From the NCBI RefSeq assembly GCF_004341945.1, contig NZ_SMBP01000007.1, positions 1 through 64,000 of the forward strand: DNA of 64,000 bases. Reading direction: 5' to 3'. The notes below the pieces were generated by a model, which did no database searches, had not been told where the DNA came from, and saw nothing but the letters and a program-made list of their open reading frames with translations. Positions 17,652 to 26,213 of the stretch are shown here, piece by piece (position 1 is the stretch's first letter; each line of letters opens with the position of its first letter). The stretch comes from Longicatena caecimuris (lineage in GTDB: Bacteria; Bacillota_I; Bacilli_A; Erysipelotrichales; Erysipelotrichaceae). The position numbers and the translations under genes were made by a program.

Positions 17652-18199
17652 GTTTATTACGATTATTTTTTGCTTTCTTTCAGATTGGCTTATTCAGTAT
17701 AGGCGGTGGATATGCCATTATTCCTATGATCAGTGAACAGGTAGTTCAAAGTCAACATTGGTTGAGCGCACAAGAGTTTACGGATATTATTACAATTTCC
17801 CAAATGACACCGGGACCTTTAGCGGTGAATACTTCCACATTTGTTGGTATGCGTGTAGCAGGTATACCTGGTGCATTATGTGCAACGATTGGCTGTATCT
17901 GCATGGGGGTATGCATTGCCTATGGTATTTATCATATCTTTCAACGCTTTTCTTCCTCACGTGTTTTTATGGAAGTATTAAAAGGATTAAAAGCCGGTTC
18001 TTTGGGTCTGATTATGGCAGCAGCGGCAATCATTGTGTCGTTAGCTTTTTTCAAAGAGGGAAGGATTGCTATGGAGGCCATCCAAATACCAGCCGTCTTT
18101 ATCTTTTTGATTATTTTATTCATTAGCCGCAAATGGAAGATGAATCCCATTGCTTTAATGATGCTTTCTGGTGTTGTCGGAATACTTTTTTATCAATAG
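17648..18199 (+). CDS. CHR-family (chromate-type) transporter subunit 2
   Basis: The 183-residue second half of the pair. It repeats the family motifs: FSIGGGYAIIPMI and ISQMTPGPLAVNTSTFVG. About six hydrophobic helices span the protein. Its ATG overlaps the stop of the first subunit (ATGA) and follows AGAAGGAG, so the two are translated together. The operon ends at the terminator at 18255. Confidence 0.88.
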   Translation: MSLLRLFFAFFQIGLFSIGGGYAIIPMISEQVVQSQHWLSAQEFTDIITISQMTPGPLAVNTSTFVGMRVAGIPGALCATIGCICMGVCIAYGIYHIFQRFSSSRVFMEVLKGLKAGSLGLIMAAAAIIVSLAFFKEGRIAMEAIQIPAVFIFLIILFISRKWKMNPIALMMLSGVVGILFYQ

Positions 18200-18254
18200 A
18201 TAGATGTGAAAGGATCCTTTGTAAGTGTTAGTAACTGTATATAAAAAGTATGAG

Positions 18255-18282
18255 AAAACGCATTTGCATAGCGTTTTTTTTA
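18255..18282 (+). terminator. Terminator after the CHR transporter operon
   Basis: AAAACGC (18255-18261), nine-base loop, GCGTTTT (18271-18277), then TTTTT. Confidence 0.75.
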
Positions 18283-18323
18283 ATTATAAATAAGTGCTGT
18301 GTATCAAAATAAGGTATACCTAT

Positions 18324-18365
18324 TAAAAAAGAAGCATGAATGATAGATAAAATGTTCTTGCTTCT
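18324..18365 (-). terminator. Minus-strand terminator of the amidohydrolase operon
   Basis: On the minus strand AGAAGCA (from 18365) pairs with TGCTTCT (to 18330), followed by TTTTT. It lies 45 bases beyond the amidohydrolase stop. Confidence 0.6.
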
Positions 18366-18410
18366 GTTTCCTATATTGATGTTTACGAAAATATTGAATA
18401 GATTTAATAT

Positions 18411-19700
18411 TTATGACTTTCTTTGAAAGGCAACGGCTTTTTGGAAAATAGCTTTTTCATCGAGTGTTAGTATCTTATGATCTTTCATCAGCCATTTTCC
18501 ATTGACCATACTATGCAGCACATCATGCCCTTCCACACATTCTACTAAAGTGTTTGTAAGGTTGCCGCTGGGATAAAGATGAGGCTGATGGATATTAAGA
18601 AATATCAGATCGGCTAAATAGCCGGGTTTGATACAACCCAAATTTTTTTCTTGCATAAGGGCTGTCCCATTTGTAATGGCCATATGCAAGAGTTCTTTGG
18701 CGCTTAAAATATGACGATCATGGTTTGCGATGCCATGTGTCACATGAATCATACAACGAAGCTGACGCATTTCATTCCACAGGCTTAAGCCTCCATGAGC
18801 ACTTCCATCACTGCCTAAGGCAAGTAAAAGACCCTGCTTTTTTAAGGTGGGATAGGGTGCCAAAGCTTTGGCACTATTACTGAAAGGGCATAGTACAACA
18901 TGTGTATGATGCTTCTGCATCAGGGATATTTCTTCTACATCTACGATGAGAGAATGGGCGCCTACAAAGCGCTCATCTAGAATCTTTAATTGATCAAGAT
19001 AGGTATATGGACGCATACCGTATTTTGCAATAACAGCGTGTACCTCTTGTTCATATTCATTCATATGAACTTGCAATAAAGCATTACGGGCTTTGGCATG
19101 AGCATGTATTTCTTTAATCAAACGCTCACTAACAGATAATAACGTGCGTAGGGAATAGCTGACTTTCAAATTGCCTTTTTGATGCCACGTATCATAAAAA
19201 GCATCATTTTTAGCCAAAGCGCTCTCTACATCATCCTGTATTTGGATGGGAAGACTTGCATCGTCCATCGTACTACAGGTTAACTGTGCCCGCAAACCAC
19301 TTTGTGCATAGATCTTAGCTGCGGCATCCATATGGTAGCTGCCGGCATCTAAAAACGAGGTCGTGCCATTACGTATCATTTCAAGAGCAGCCAATTCAGC
19401 ATTTAACTGCATGATTTCATCTGTCAGCGTACTTTCAAAAGGTAACATGATATCTTTCCATATCATTCCGGATGCATCTAAGACACATCCCTTTAACAAT
19501 TGTTGCCCGGTATGCATATGAGCATCACATAAACCAGGCATCACAAGCAAGCCTTTTCCGGATAAACATTCTTCTTTTGGATAAGGAGATAAGCAGCCAT
19601 GATTTGCTATTTCATGAATACATGTGTCTTGAATACGGATATCTTGATGTTCTTTTACCTCCATCGTTTCATCTAAATAGGCAATATCTTGTAACAGCAT
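18411..19700 (-). CDS. Amidohydrolase-family metal-dependent deaminase
   Basis: The 429-residue protein has the TIM-barrel amidohydrolase layout: DAHMHT (first metal histidines) near residue 60, HMNE near 213, the AHS histidine near 245, and LGSDG with the catalytic Asp near 298. The pattern is that of the ATZ/TRZ group, which includes guanine, cytosine and S-adenosylhomocysteine deaminases. The substrate is probably a heterocyclic or amidine compound. It is the last gene of a three-gene operon behind two membrane proteins that could import that substrate. The ATG at 19700 overlaps the end of the gene upstream. Confidence 0.82.
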   Translation of the reverse strand: MLLQDIAYLDETMEVKEHQDIRIQDTCIHEIANHGCLSPYPKEECLSGKGLLVMPGLCDAHMHTGQQLLKGCVLDASGMIWKDIMLPFESTLTDEIMQLNAELAALEMIRNGTTSFLDAGSYHMDAAAKIYAQSGLRAQLTCSTMDDASLPIQIQDDVESALAKNDAFYDTWHQKGNLKVSYSLRTLLSVSERLIKEIHAHAKARNALLQVHMNEYEQEVHAVIAKYGMRPYTYLDQLKILDERFVGAHSLIVDVEEISLMQKHHTHVVLCPFSNSAKALAPYPTLKKQGLLLALGSDGSAHGGLSLWNEMRQLRCMIHVTHGIANHDRHILSAKELLHMAITNGTALMQEKNLGCIKPGYLADLIFLNIHQPHLYPSGNLTNTLVECVEGHDVLHSMVNGKWLMKDHKILTLDEKAIFQKAVAFQRKS

Positions 19701-20147
19701 TTAGATAGCTCCTGTGATGGACAGCATTATCTGGGCAACTACGGCTGAACCTAAAAAAGTTCCTGTCATGACCAAGAGGCCGATGATGATCATTTTCCAT
19801 CCCTGGGCAGCGAATTCTTTTAACTGATCGCTAATAGAGATACCGGCAAATGCCCCTACCATTGTTAAAGGTGCCGTAAAGTTGATCTGATTAACGGATG
19901 TAATGACAAATTCCCGACAGAAAGAAAGGGGGGATGCTGCTAATAACCCTAATAGGGAACAGTAGGCTACGATGGGTAAGCGTATAGGTAATACTTTACT
20001 AATGACAACACCACATAAAGATAAAACGAATAGGATGCCGATGCCTGGTAATGACTCTATGAGTCCAACTTGAAATCCGACAAAATTAGCTAAGGCAATG
20101 CCACAGCTAGCTACGATAAATAAAAAAATCCATTCTTGTATGCGCAT
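19701..20147 (-). CDS. Small integral membrane protein of unknown family
   Basis: The 148-residue protein has about four or five hydrophobic helices (for example IFLFIVASCGIALANFVG at the start and MIIIGLLVMTGTFLGSAVV near the end). I do not recognise its family. It lies between a larger membrane protein and an amidohydrolase with one-base spacing on either side, so the three are surely co-transcribed. It may be the second subunit of a transporter with its upstream neighbour; this is inference from context only. Confidence 0.7.
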   Translation of the reverse strand: MRIQEWIFLFIVASCGIALANFVGFQVGLIESLPGIGILFVLSLCGVVISKVLPIRLPIVAYCSLLGLLAASPLSFCREFVITSVNQINFTAPLTMVGAFAGISISDQLKEFAAQGWKMIIIGLLVMTGTFLGSAVVAQIMLSITGAI

Positions 20148-20148
20148 G

Positions 20149-20976
20149 TTATTCGCCTCTCTTTCTGCTAATGCGTGGTGCTAAGATGTCATATAATTTT
20201 TTTGTTAAGGGAATACCAATAAAGATGGCAACATAAATTCCTGTGATTCCGCTGATGGTTTCACTGGCACTGGCTAATGCAGAAAGCTGATCTGCCATCG
20301 TCGGATAAATCGTGGATAAAGATGCGGTAGCACTTGCCATCATGATACCGGCCCCTACACCGGAAGCCATCCCTAAGGCATAGGGATGAAATAACGAAGT
20401 GGCAGCGCTCATAGAAGCCAGAAAACCAAAATAAATCGTTCCAATCATGCCACCAACGATATAGATGGATAAGCTTCCTCTGGTTTCTGGTGAATCCGGA
20501 CCAAACATATCGGTAATCAATGCCAGATTACTTTCTCGATTAATTGAGTGTGTGGCTCCAATAGCTTCTCTTTTTAGACCTAACAATAGGGCAATTGGCA
20601 ATGCTAAGAAGATGGTTCCTAAATTACCGATTTCTTGTAATAATAAGGCAGGTCCGGCGGAAATGACGGTTTCTAGACTGGCTCCGGCATTAACGCCTAA
20701 CTTGACGATAAAAGGACATATCGCAACAATAACCAATTTACTGGCAGCTTTGACCTCTTTTCGCTTAATGAACTTTGTAACACATGGTCCTGCACATACC
20801 CCCATAAGAATTGCATAAAAGATGGGGAATAGGATAAAAGTTCCTTTCCAAATCGGTAATTTGATTACGCCAATACCATCTGCAATCACGATAAATACAA
20901 AAGCCAGCAGATATAATTTATATTCCTGCCGCAAGCGTTCTTGTAAAGAACGATATGAATACTTTTCTTTTTTCAT
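20149..20976 (-). CDS. Polytopic membrane protein, possibly DUF3100 family
   Basis: The 275-residue protein has about eight membrane helices and a glycine/alanine-rich core (GMASGVGAGIMMASATASL). From memory it resembles DUF3100 membrane proteins, which occur next to amidohydrolases or peptidases, but I could not check this. With the 148-residue neighbour it may form a two-part importer for the amidohydrolase substrate. The ATG at 20976 is preferred because AAGAAGGT precedes it; an extension to 21063 would run back through the divergent promoter region. Confidence 0.7.
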   Translation of the reverse strand: MKKEKYSYRSLQERLRQEYKLYLLAFVFIVIADGIGVIKLPIWKGTFILFPIFYAILMGVCAGPCVTKFIKRKEVKAASKLVIVAICPFIVKLGVNAGASLETVISAGPALLLQEIGNLGTIFLALPIALLLGLKREAIGATHSINRESNLALITDMFGPDSPETRGSLSIYIVGGMIGTIYFGFLASMSAATSLFHPYALGMASGVGAGIMMASATASLSTIYPTMADQLSALASASETISGITGIYVAIFIGIPLTKKLYDILAPRISRKRGE

Positions 20977-21111
20977 ATAAACCTTCTTCCTCTTTCTCTT
21001 TTGTTCCTTGTAATGGTAACAGATCATAATTAGGTAAAAAAAGGACAAATGGGCTATTTTCAAGGAAAATTTTTACTATTTCATGATACAATCAATGATG
21101 AAGGTGATACT

Positions 21112-21828
21112 GTGACATTGGAAGAAGTATATCATATCGTGCCCCAATTAAAAGACTATCTTACGTATATGCCTGAAGAATATAAAAAGCGTCTTATCAT
21201 CAAGGTACATCCAAGTGGATATATCATTCATCAAAAAGATAGTCCGCTTGACTATTTTGGAATTGTCGCCAGTGGTGAACATCGGGTCATTAATGAATTT
21301 GAGAATGGCAATATATTTATGATTGAAAAAAATGAACCGATAGATTTTATTGGAGAAGTAACGATTTTAGCAGGCATGCCGAAAACCAGCGTGACGATTG
21401 AGACAATTACAGAAAGTATCATTTTATACTTAAGCAGGCAAGATTTTGAAGATTGGATTGCTAAGGATATACACTTTTTGCGTCTGGTTGCGGCAAAAGT
21501 TGCCTTAAAACTATATCGTTCGAGTTATAATCGTGGGGCAAAGCTGTTTTATCCTCCCCAATTCTTATTACTGGATTATCTGATCAATAATGTGGAATCT
21601 GCCTTTTTAAAGGATCCGCAGGCAATGCATATCGTTGTTAAAAAAACACGCAATGCATTGTATGAAGAAATTGGCATCAGTGTAAAAACATTAAATCGTA
21701 CGATTGCCAGATTGAAAGAGGAAGGTCTGTTTGCTATACAGAAGGGGAAAATCACAATGTCGCCGAAACAGTTGAAGTGCGCTAAGGAGCGAATTGGGTA
21801 TTATCGGCAGATGAATGTGAAACAATAA
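21112..21828 (+). CDS. Crp/Fnr-family transcriptional regulator
   Basis: The protein is 238 residues. Residues 15-115 form a cyclic-nucleotide-type sensor barrel (VHPSGYIIHQKDSPLDYFGI, FIGEVTILAG), and about 145-225 form the Crp helix-turn-helix (LYEEIGISVKTLNRTIARLK). No cysteine cluster for an iron-sulfur site is seen, so it senses something other than oxygen through Fe-S. It is divergent from the membrane-protein/amidohydrolase operon, which it probably controls. The GTG at 21112 follows AAGGTGA; a GATACAAT box at 21083-21090 lies upstream, arguing against a start at 21049. The downstream TTG is another possible start. Confidence 0.83.
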   Translation: MTLEEVYHIVPQLKDYLTYMPEEYKKRLIIKVHPSGYIIHQKDSPLDYFGIVASGEHRVINEFENGNIFMIEKNEPIDFIGEVTILAGMPKTSVTIETITESIILYLSRQDFEDWIAKDIHFLRLVAAKVALKLYRSSYNRGAKLFYPPQFLLLDYLINNVESAFLKDPQAMHIVVKKTRNALYEEIGISVKTLNRTIARLKEEGLFAIQKGKITMSPKQLKCAKERIGYYRQMNVKQ

Positions 21829-21895
21829 GGCGTATCTCATGGTAATTCAAAGAGAATGTGGTACAATAACACTATGTTTATGGAGGATGTATAAA

Positions 21896-23326
21896 ATGGA
21901 AACTATTTTGAATCATGCATTTGCTCATCAAAAGTATTTTGAAGAGATGACGCGTATCCCTCATGGTTCTTTTCATGAGGAGGCATATAGTGCTTATTTA
22001 GAAGAATTCGCAAAAGCACATCAGTTTACGTATGAACGTGATGAAATGAATAATGTCATTATATGTAAGCCGGCAAGCAAGGGCTATGAAGAGCATGAAC
22101 CGATCATTTTACAAGCTCATATGGATATGGTTTGTGAGAAACATCGCGATGTGGATTTTGACTTTGCAAAGGATGCTTTAAAGTTAAAACTGGAAGACGG
22201 TTATTTAATGGCGGAAGGAACGACGCTAGGCGCGGATGATGGTGTCGGTGTGGCATATATGCTGGCTTTATTGGATGATCAAGAGGCCAAACATCCAATG
22301 CTGGAATGCATTTTTACCGTACAGGAGGAAGTAGGATTATTTGGTGCATTGGCATTAAAGAAAGAACAATTGCATGCAAATCGCATGATCAATTTAGATG
22401 ATGGTGGGGAAACCGCAACCTGTATTTCATCGGCAGGAGGTATGAATGTAATCTTCACACGTCCAAATCTGCAAGTGCCTATGCAAGAAAAGGCATATCG
22501 TTTAGATGTAAAGGGGTTAAAAGGTGGCCATAGTGGCGGTGAAATTGATAAAGAACGTGGAAATGCCAATCGTTTATTAGCACGCATATTATATGCAGTA
22601 AATGCAAAATTTGATATGCAGTTGCATATGATGGATGGCGGTGACAAGGATAATGCAATTCCACGTGAAGCATCAGCTGTTTTCTTTAGTGATGCACCTT
22701 TTATAAAATTGGAAAAAACAGTCCGGGAAATGACTGCGGTAATAAAAAAGGAATTGGAATTCAGTGATGCGAATATGGAAGTCGCATTTTATGAAACATC
22801 AGCAAAAACAGCCATGTCCATTGAAGATAGTGAAAATTTATTAAAACTAATGCTTAGTGTGCCAGATGGTTTACATCATCACAGTATGAGCATTGAAGGA
22901 TTAAGTACTGCCAGTAGTAATCTTGCAGTCATTCATTGCGATGAAGAAGTCATGTTAAATGTTTCCTTACGAGGGGCTTTGGAATCTTATGTGGATGATT
23001 TAGCAATCACTATGGATATTTTAGCAGAGGCTTTTGGTTTTGAAACAAAGCATGAGGCACGCTATCCAGCTTGGAGCTATGATGAAAAAAGCGAATTGCG
23101 GGAAGTTATGAAACGTGTATGCAAGGATATTTATGGAAAAGAATTAACGCTGTTAGCCGTACATGGAGGTTTAGAATGCGGTGTGTTTAAAGCCTTAAAT
23201 CCAAACATGGAAATCGTAACGATGGGACCGCTGATGGAAGATATTCATACACCACAAGAACGCTTAGATATGGATAGCTTTGATAGAACTTACATCTTTT
23301 TAAAGACTTTCCTGGAAAACTTATAA
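21896..23326 (+). CDS. pepD: Cytosolic beta-Ala-His/Xaa-His dipeptidase PepD (M20C)
   Basis: The 476-residue M20 metallopeptidase has the metal ligands in order: QAHMDMVCEK (His and Asp), GADDGVGVAY (bridging Asp), VQEEVGLFGA (catalytic Glu pair), INLDDGGE, and VHGGLECGVF (C-terminal His). The insert between them is the dimerisation lid, with KGLKGGHSGGEI. The length matches PepD (about 480-490 aa). It hydrolyses a broad set of dipeptides in the cytosol. The ATG at 21896 follows TGGAGGA, with a TACAAT -10 at 21862-21867. It is a single gene closed by a terminator. Confidence 0.93.
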   Translation: METILNHAFAHQKYFEEMTRIPHGSFHEEAYSAYLEEFAKAHQFTYERDEMNNVIICKPASKGYEEHEPIILQAHMDMVCEKHRDVDFDFAKDALKLKLEDGYLMAEGTTLGADDGVGVAYMLALLDDQEAKHPMLECIFTVQEEVGLFGALALKKEQLHANRMINLDDGGETATCISSAGGMNVIFTRPNLQVPMQEKAYRLDVKGLKGGHSGGEIDKERGNANRLLARILYAVNAKFDMQLHMMDGGDKDNAIPREASAVFFSDAPFIKLEKTVREMTAVIKKELEFSDANMEVAFYETSAKTAMSIEDSENLLKLMLSVPDGLHHHSMSIEGLSTASSNLAVIHCDEEVMLNVSLRGALESYVDDLAITMDILAEAFGFETKHEARYPAWSYDEKSELREVMKRVCKDIYGKELTLLAVHGGLECGVFKALNPNMEIVTMGPLMEDIHTPQERLDMDSFDRTYIFLKTFLENL

Positions 23327-23343
23327 GCGCATCCGAAAATATG

Positions 23344-23373
23344 ATCAGATCACATATGGTCTGATTTTTTTTA
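23344..23373 (+). terminator. Terminator after pepD
   Basis: ATCAGATC (23344-23351), ACATAT loop, GGTCTGAT (23358-23365), then a T-run of eight. Confidence 0.8.
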
Positions 23374-23736
23374 TGGTATGAATGAGTGAATGCTATGCAA
23401 GGTAATGCTTCTTATATGAGAAGATGCCGATATGTTTTTTTCATATGTTCGATGGTTAACCTTATTATTAAGCTTTGTGAATGCAAATGTAGCTATGTGT
23501 TTAGCTTTCTACAGATGTTTTTGCTTTTTAGGTAGAACTTTCCTATGGTTAGGGATTCTTTCGGCATGAAAGCGCTGTAAAAAAATGGATGTGGGAATTC
23601 TTACGATAATATAAGGAAATTATGAAAATTCTTTGGTTCAAGTTGGAGGGGTTATGCTATAATAAAATGCGGAACATATCACACGAAAACAAGATATGTG
23701 TAGATATTAAGATGTTAATGAAAGGACGTAAGGTTC
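23374..23736 (+). promoter_or_regulatory. Intergenic region with murF promoter
   Basis: These 363 bases hold no convincing gene. Near the end is an extended -10 promoter, TGCTATAAT (TATAAT at 23658-23663), with TTGGTT at 23633-23638 as a loosely spaced -35. It would start a transcript about 65 bases before murF. The rest is AT-rich with no clear hairpin or riboswitch. Confidence 0.5.
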
Positions 23737-25134
23737 ATGATTATACGATCAATTGATGCAATTATCCGTATGTTGGATGCGGACTATATAGAAAATGGGG
23801 CTATTGAAGATAAGATTCAGGGTGTCTGTATTGATTCTCGCAAGGTCGTGGAAGGAAACTTATACATCCCAATCCATGGTGTGAAGAATAACGGACATGC
23901 ATATGTTGCACAAGCGATTGCGAATGGGGCAAAAGCTGTTTTATGGGAACGAAAAGAGCCGAATCCTCCCAAAGAGGTCGTTGTTATTTTAGTTGAAGAT
24001 ACAACAAAAGCTTTGCAAGACTTAGCAAAGGCATATCGGCATCAACTAAATATGAAAGTGGTAGGAATTACCGGCAGTAATGGAAAGACGAGTACCAAAG
24101 ATATCTTAGCATCATTGCTTCAAGAACACTACATCACGCAAAAAACATTGGGCAATTATAATAATGAGATAGGTGTTCCCTTAACCTTATTAAGTTTGAG
24201 TGAAAATGTTGAGGCAGCTGTTATTGAAATGGGAATGGAAAATTTAGGGGAATTATCTTTTCTGACGCATATGGTAGAACCGGATATTGCGATTATTTCA
24301 AATGTAGGTACTGCGCATTTAGAAAATCTGAAAACGATGGAAAATATCGCTAAAGCGAAATTAGAAATTGTTGAAGGATTAAAAGAGCATGGCTTGTTTA
24401 TCTACAATGGTGATCAGGAAATCTTGCAAAATGCGGTCACCCATGCACAGATTCCCGGACATATTCGTATCCGCACCTTTGGAGTGAAGCCACAGAATGA
24501 CTATGTGATTTCGCATATCACGCAAAAACGTGAAGGTGTCAGTTTCTGTTTAAATGATGATGTGTGTCCATATCATGTAGATATGATTGGTAAGCATCAA
24601 GCGATGAATGCAACAGCTGCCTGGATTGCAGCGAAAGCGTTAGGTTTAAGTGTAGAAGAAATCCGAGAAGGTTATCAAAATATTGAAAAAACAGGATTGC
24701 GCAATGAGCTTGTTGATTTTGGTAAGTGTTTGATCTTAAATGATTCTTATAAATCAAATCCACAAAGTGCATTGGCAGCTTTAGATACCATGGAAGAATT
24801 TGATGTTCCTTATAAGATTGCGGTATTAGGTGATATGCTGGAACTAGGTGACACCAGTGATATGATTCATTATACATTAGGTAAAGATTTAGCGAAGTAC
24901 CATTTAAATGAAGTCTTAACGATTGGTGATATGGCGCGTTATATCACACAAGGAGCATTTAATAACTTAACAGGTGTACATATTGAACACTTTACGGATA
25001 AAGAAGCATTAATCTGTTATCTTCGTCCATATGAGCATAAAGACTGCATGCTGTTAGTAAAAGGAAGTCGTGGCATGAAGCTGGATGAAGTAGTGGATGC
25101 ATTAGTAAAAAAGGAAGAAGAGGTAGTAAAATGA
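23737..25134 (+). CDS. murF: UDP-N-acetylmuramoyl-tripeptide--D-alanyl-D-alanine ligase MurF
   Basis: The 465-residue Mur ligase has the three usual domains: an N-terminal UDP-binding region (SRKVVEGNLYIPIHG), a central ATPase with the P-loop GITGSNGKTST near residue 112, NYNNEIGVPLTLL and the EMGMENLGEL motif, and a C-terminal domain with NDSYKSNPQSALAAL and VKGSRGMKLD. It joins the terminal D-Ala-D-X dipeptide to the muramyl tripeptide in the cytosol. It is the first gene of a murF, ligase, racemase operon, so here it probably uses the dipeptide made by the next gene. The ATG follows AAAGGACG. Confidence 0.95.
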   Translation: MIIRSIDAIIRMLDADYIENGAIEDKIQGVCIDSRKVVEGNLYIPIHGVKNNGHAYVAQAIANGAKAVLWERKEPNPPKEVVVILVEDTTKALQDLAKAYRHQLNMKVVGITGSNGKTSTKDILASLLQEHYITQKTLGNYNNEIGVPLTLLSLSENVEAAVIEMGMENLGELSFLTHMVEPDIAIISNVGTAHLENLKTMENIAKAKLEIVEGLKEHGLFIYNGDQEILQNAVTHAQIPGHIRIRTFGVKPQNDYVISHITQKREGVSFCLNDDVCPYHVDMIGKHQAMNATAAWIAAKALGLSVEEIREGYQNIEKTGLRNELVDFGKCLILNDSYKSNPQSALAALDTMEEFDVPYKIAVLGDMLELGDTSDMIHYTLGKDLAKYHLNEVLTIGDMARYITQGAFNNLTGVHIEHFTDKEALICYLRPYEHKDCMLLVKGSRGMKLDEVVDALVKKEEEVVK

Positions 25135-26195
25135 GTACATTGAAATTAGCTGTAATTTTTGGCGGAAAATCAAGCGAATACCCGGTATCTCTGCACTCTG
25201 CAGCAAGCTTGATTCGTTCCTTACATAAAGATAAATATGAACTGATCTTCATCGGAATCAGCAAGGATGGCGAATGGTTTGCATATGATGGTGATGTAGA
25301 TGCCATTGAGCATGATACGTGGATGGATGGTAATATCACGCCATGTGTCTTATCCTGCTCCACTGCCCAAAAGGGGTTTCTTAAACTAAAGGAAGATGGC
25401 AGCTATGAAACACTTCCAGTGGATTGTATTTTCCCTGTTCTACATGGCAAGAATGGAGAGGATGGAACCATTCAAGGATTGTTTGAATTAAGTGGCATTC
25501 CTTATGTCGGCTGTGATCATATGAGCAGTGCTATTTGCATGGATAAAGAAATGGCGCATATCGTCATGGAAAATGCCGGTATTCCTTGTGCCCCTTATCT
25601 GTGTGTATACGAGGATGAACATTTGGATTATCGACATATTTATGAAGAAGCAAAAGCTAAGTTAGGTTTACCGATCTTTATTAAACCGGCCAATGCCGGC
25701 AGTAGTTTCGGTATTCATAAAATTGCTTCCTTTGATGACTTTGAAGAAAGCATGAAGGATGCGTTTTATCATGATGGCCGTGGCAAGGTGATTTTGGAAA
25801 CGACGATTGAAGGTTTTGAAATCGGCTGTGCGGTGATGGGAAATAAAGAGTTGTTTGCGGGCAGTGTGGATGAAATTGAAACAGCCGCTCCATTCTTTGA
25901 TTATGAAGGGAAATATCAAATGGTAGACTCTCATATCTACTGTCCTGCCAGAATCAGTAAAGAGCTGTTTGAAGAGGCAAGAAGCTTGGCTTTGAAAGCT
26001 TATCGTGCTATGAATTGTAAAGGTATGACACGGGTTGATATGTTTGTTACTCCTCAACAAAGCATTGTGATGAATGAAGTAAATACGATTCCCGGCTTTA
26101 CGGATACATCACGTTATCCGACGATGATGAAAGAAGCCGGTATTGAATTCGGCGATTTATTAGACAAATTGATTGCATTTGCATTAACAAGATAA
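25131..26195 (+). CDS. D-Ala--D-Ser-type ligase (VanG/VanC-like member of the Ddl family)
   Basis: The 354-residue ATP-grasp ligase has H105GKNGEDG112, IKPANAGSSFGI (184-195) and NEVNTIPGFT (315-324). Several positions follow the vancomycin-resistance D-Ser ligases rather than housekeeping D-Ala ligases: EYPVSLHSA at 16-24 (usual Ddl EHEVS), FEIGCAVMG at 229-237, FFDYEGKY at 255-262 where Ddl has Tyr, and Arg328 in SRYP where Ddl has Leu or Met. Phe and Arg at these two places are the pair tied to D-Ser selectivity in VanC2 and VanG. It probably makes D-Ala-D-Ser. D-Ala-D-Ala activity is not excluded. It overlaps murF by ATGA and is followed by the racemase. Confidence 0.9.
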   Translation: MSTLKLAVIFGGKSSEYPVSLHSAASLIRSLHKDKYELIFIGISKDGEWFAYDGDVDAIEHDTWMDGNITPCVLSCSTAQKGFLKLKEDGSYETLPVDCIFPVLHGKNGEDGTIQGLFELSGIPYVGCDHMSSAICMDKEMAHIVMENAGIPCAPYLCVYEDEHLDYRHIYEEAKAKLGLPIFIKPANAGSSFGIHKIASFDDFEESMKDAFYHDGRGKVILETTIEGFEIGCAVMGNKELFAGSVDEIETAAPFFDYEGKYQMVDSHIYCPARISKELFEEARSLALKAYRAMNCKGMTRVDMFVTPQQSIVMNEVNTIPGFTDTSRYPTMMKEAGIEFGDLLDKLIAFALTR

Positions 26196-26213
26196 ATAAA
26201 AGAGGTGAGAACC

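Noticed and set aside
23395-23538. A 47-codon frame in the gap before murF
   Set aside because: It has no ribosome site, is Cys- and Phe-rich without a plausible signal, and matches nothing I know. Random AT-rich DNA gives such frames.
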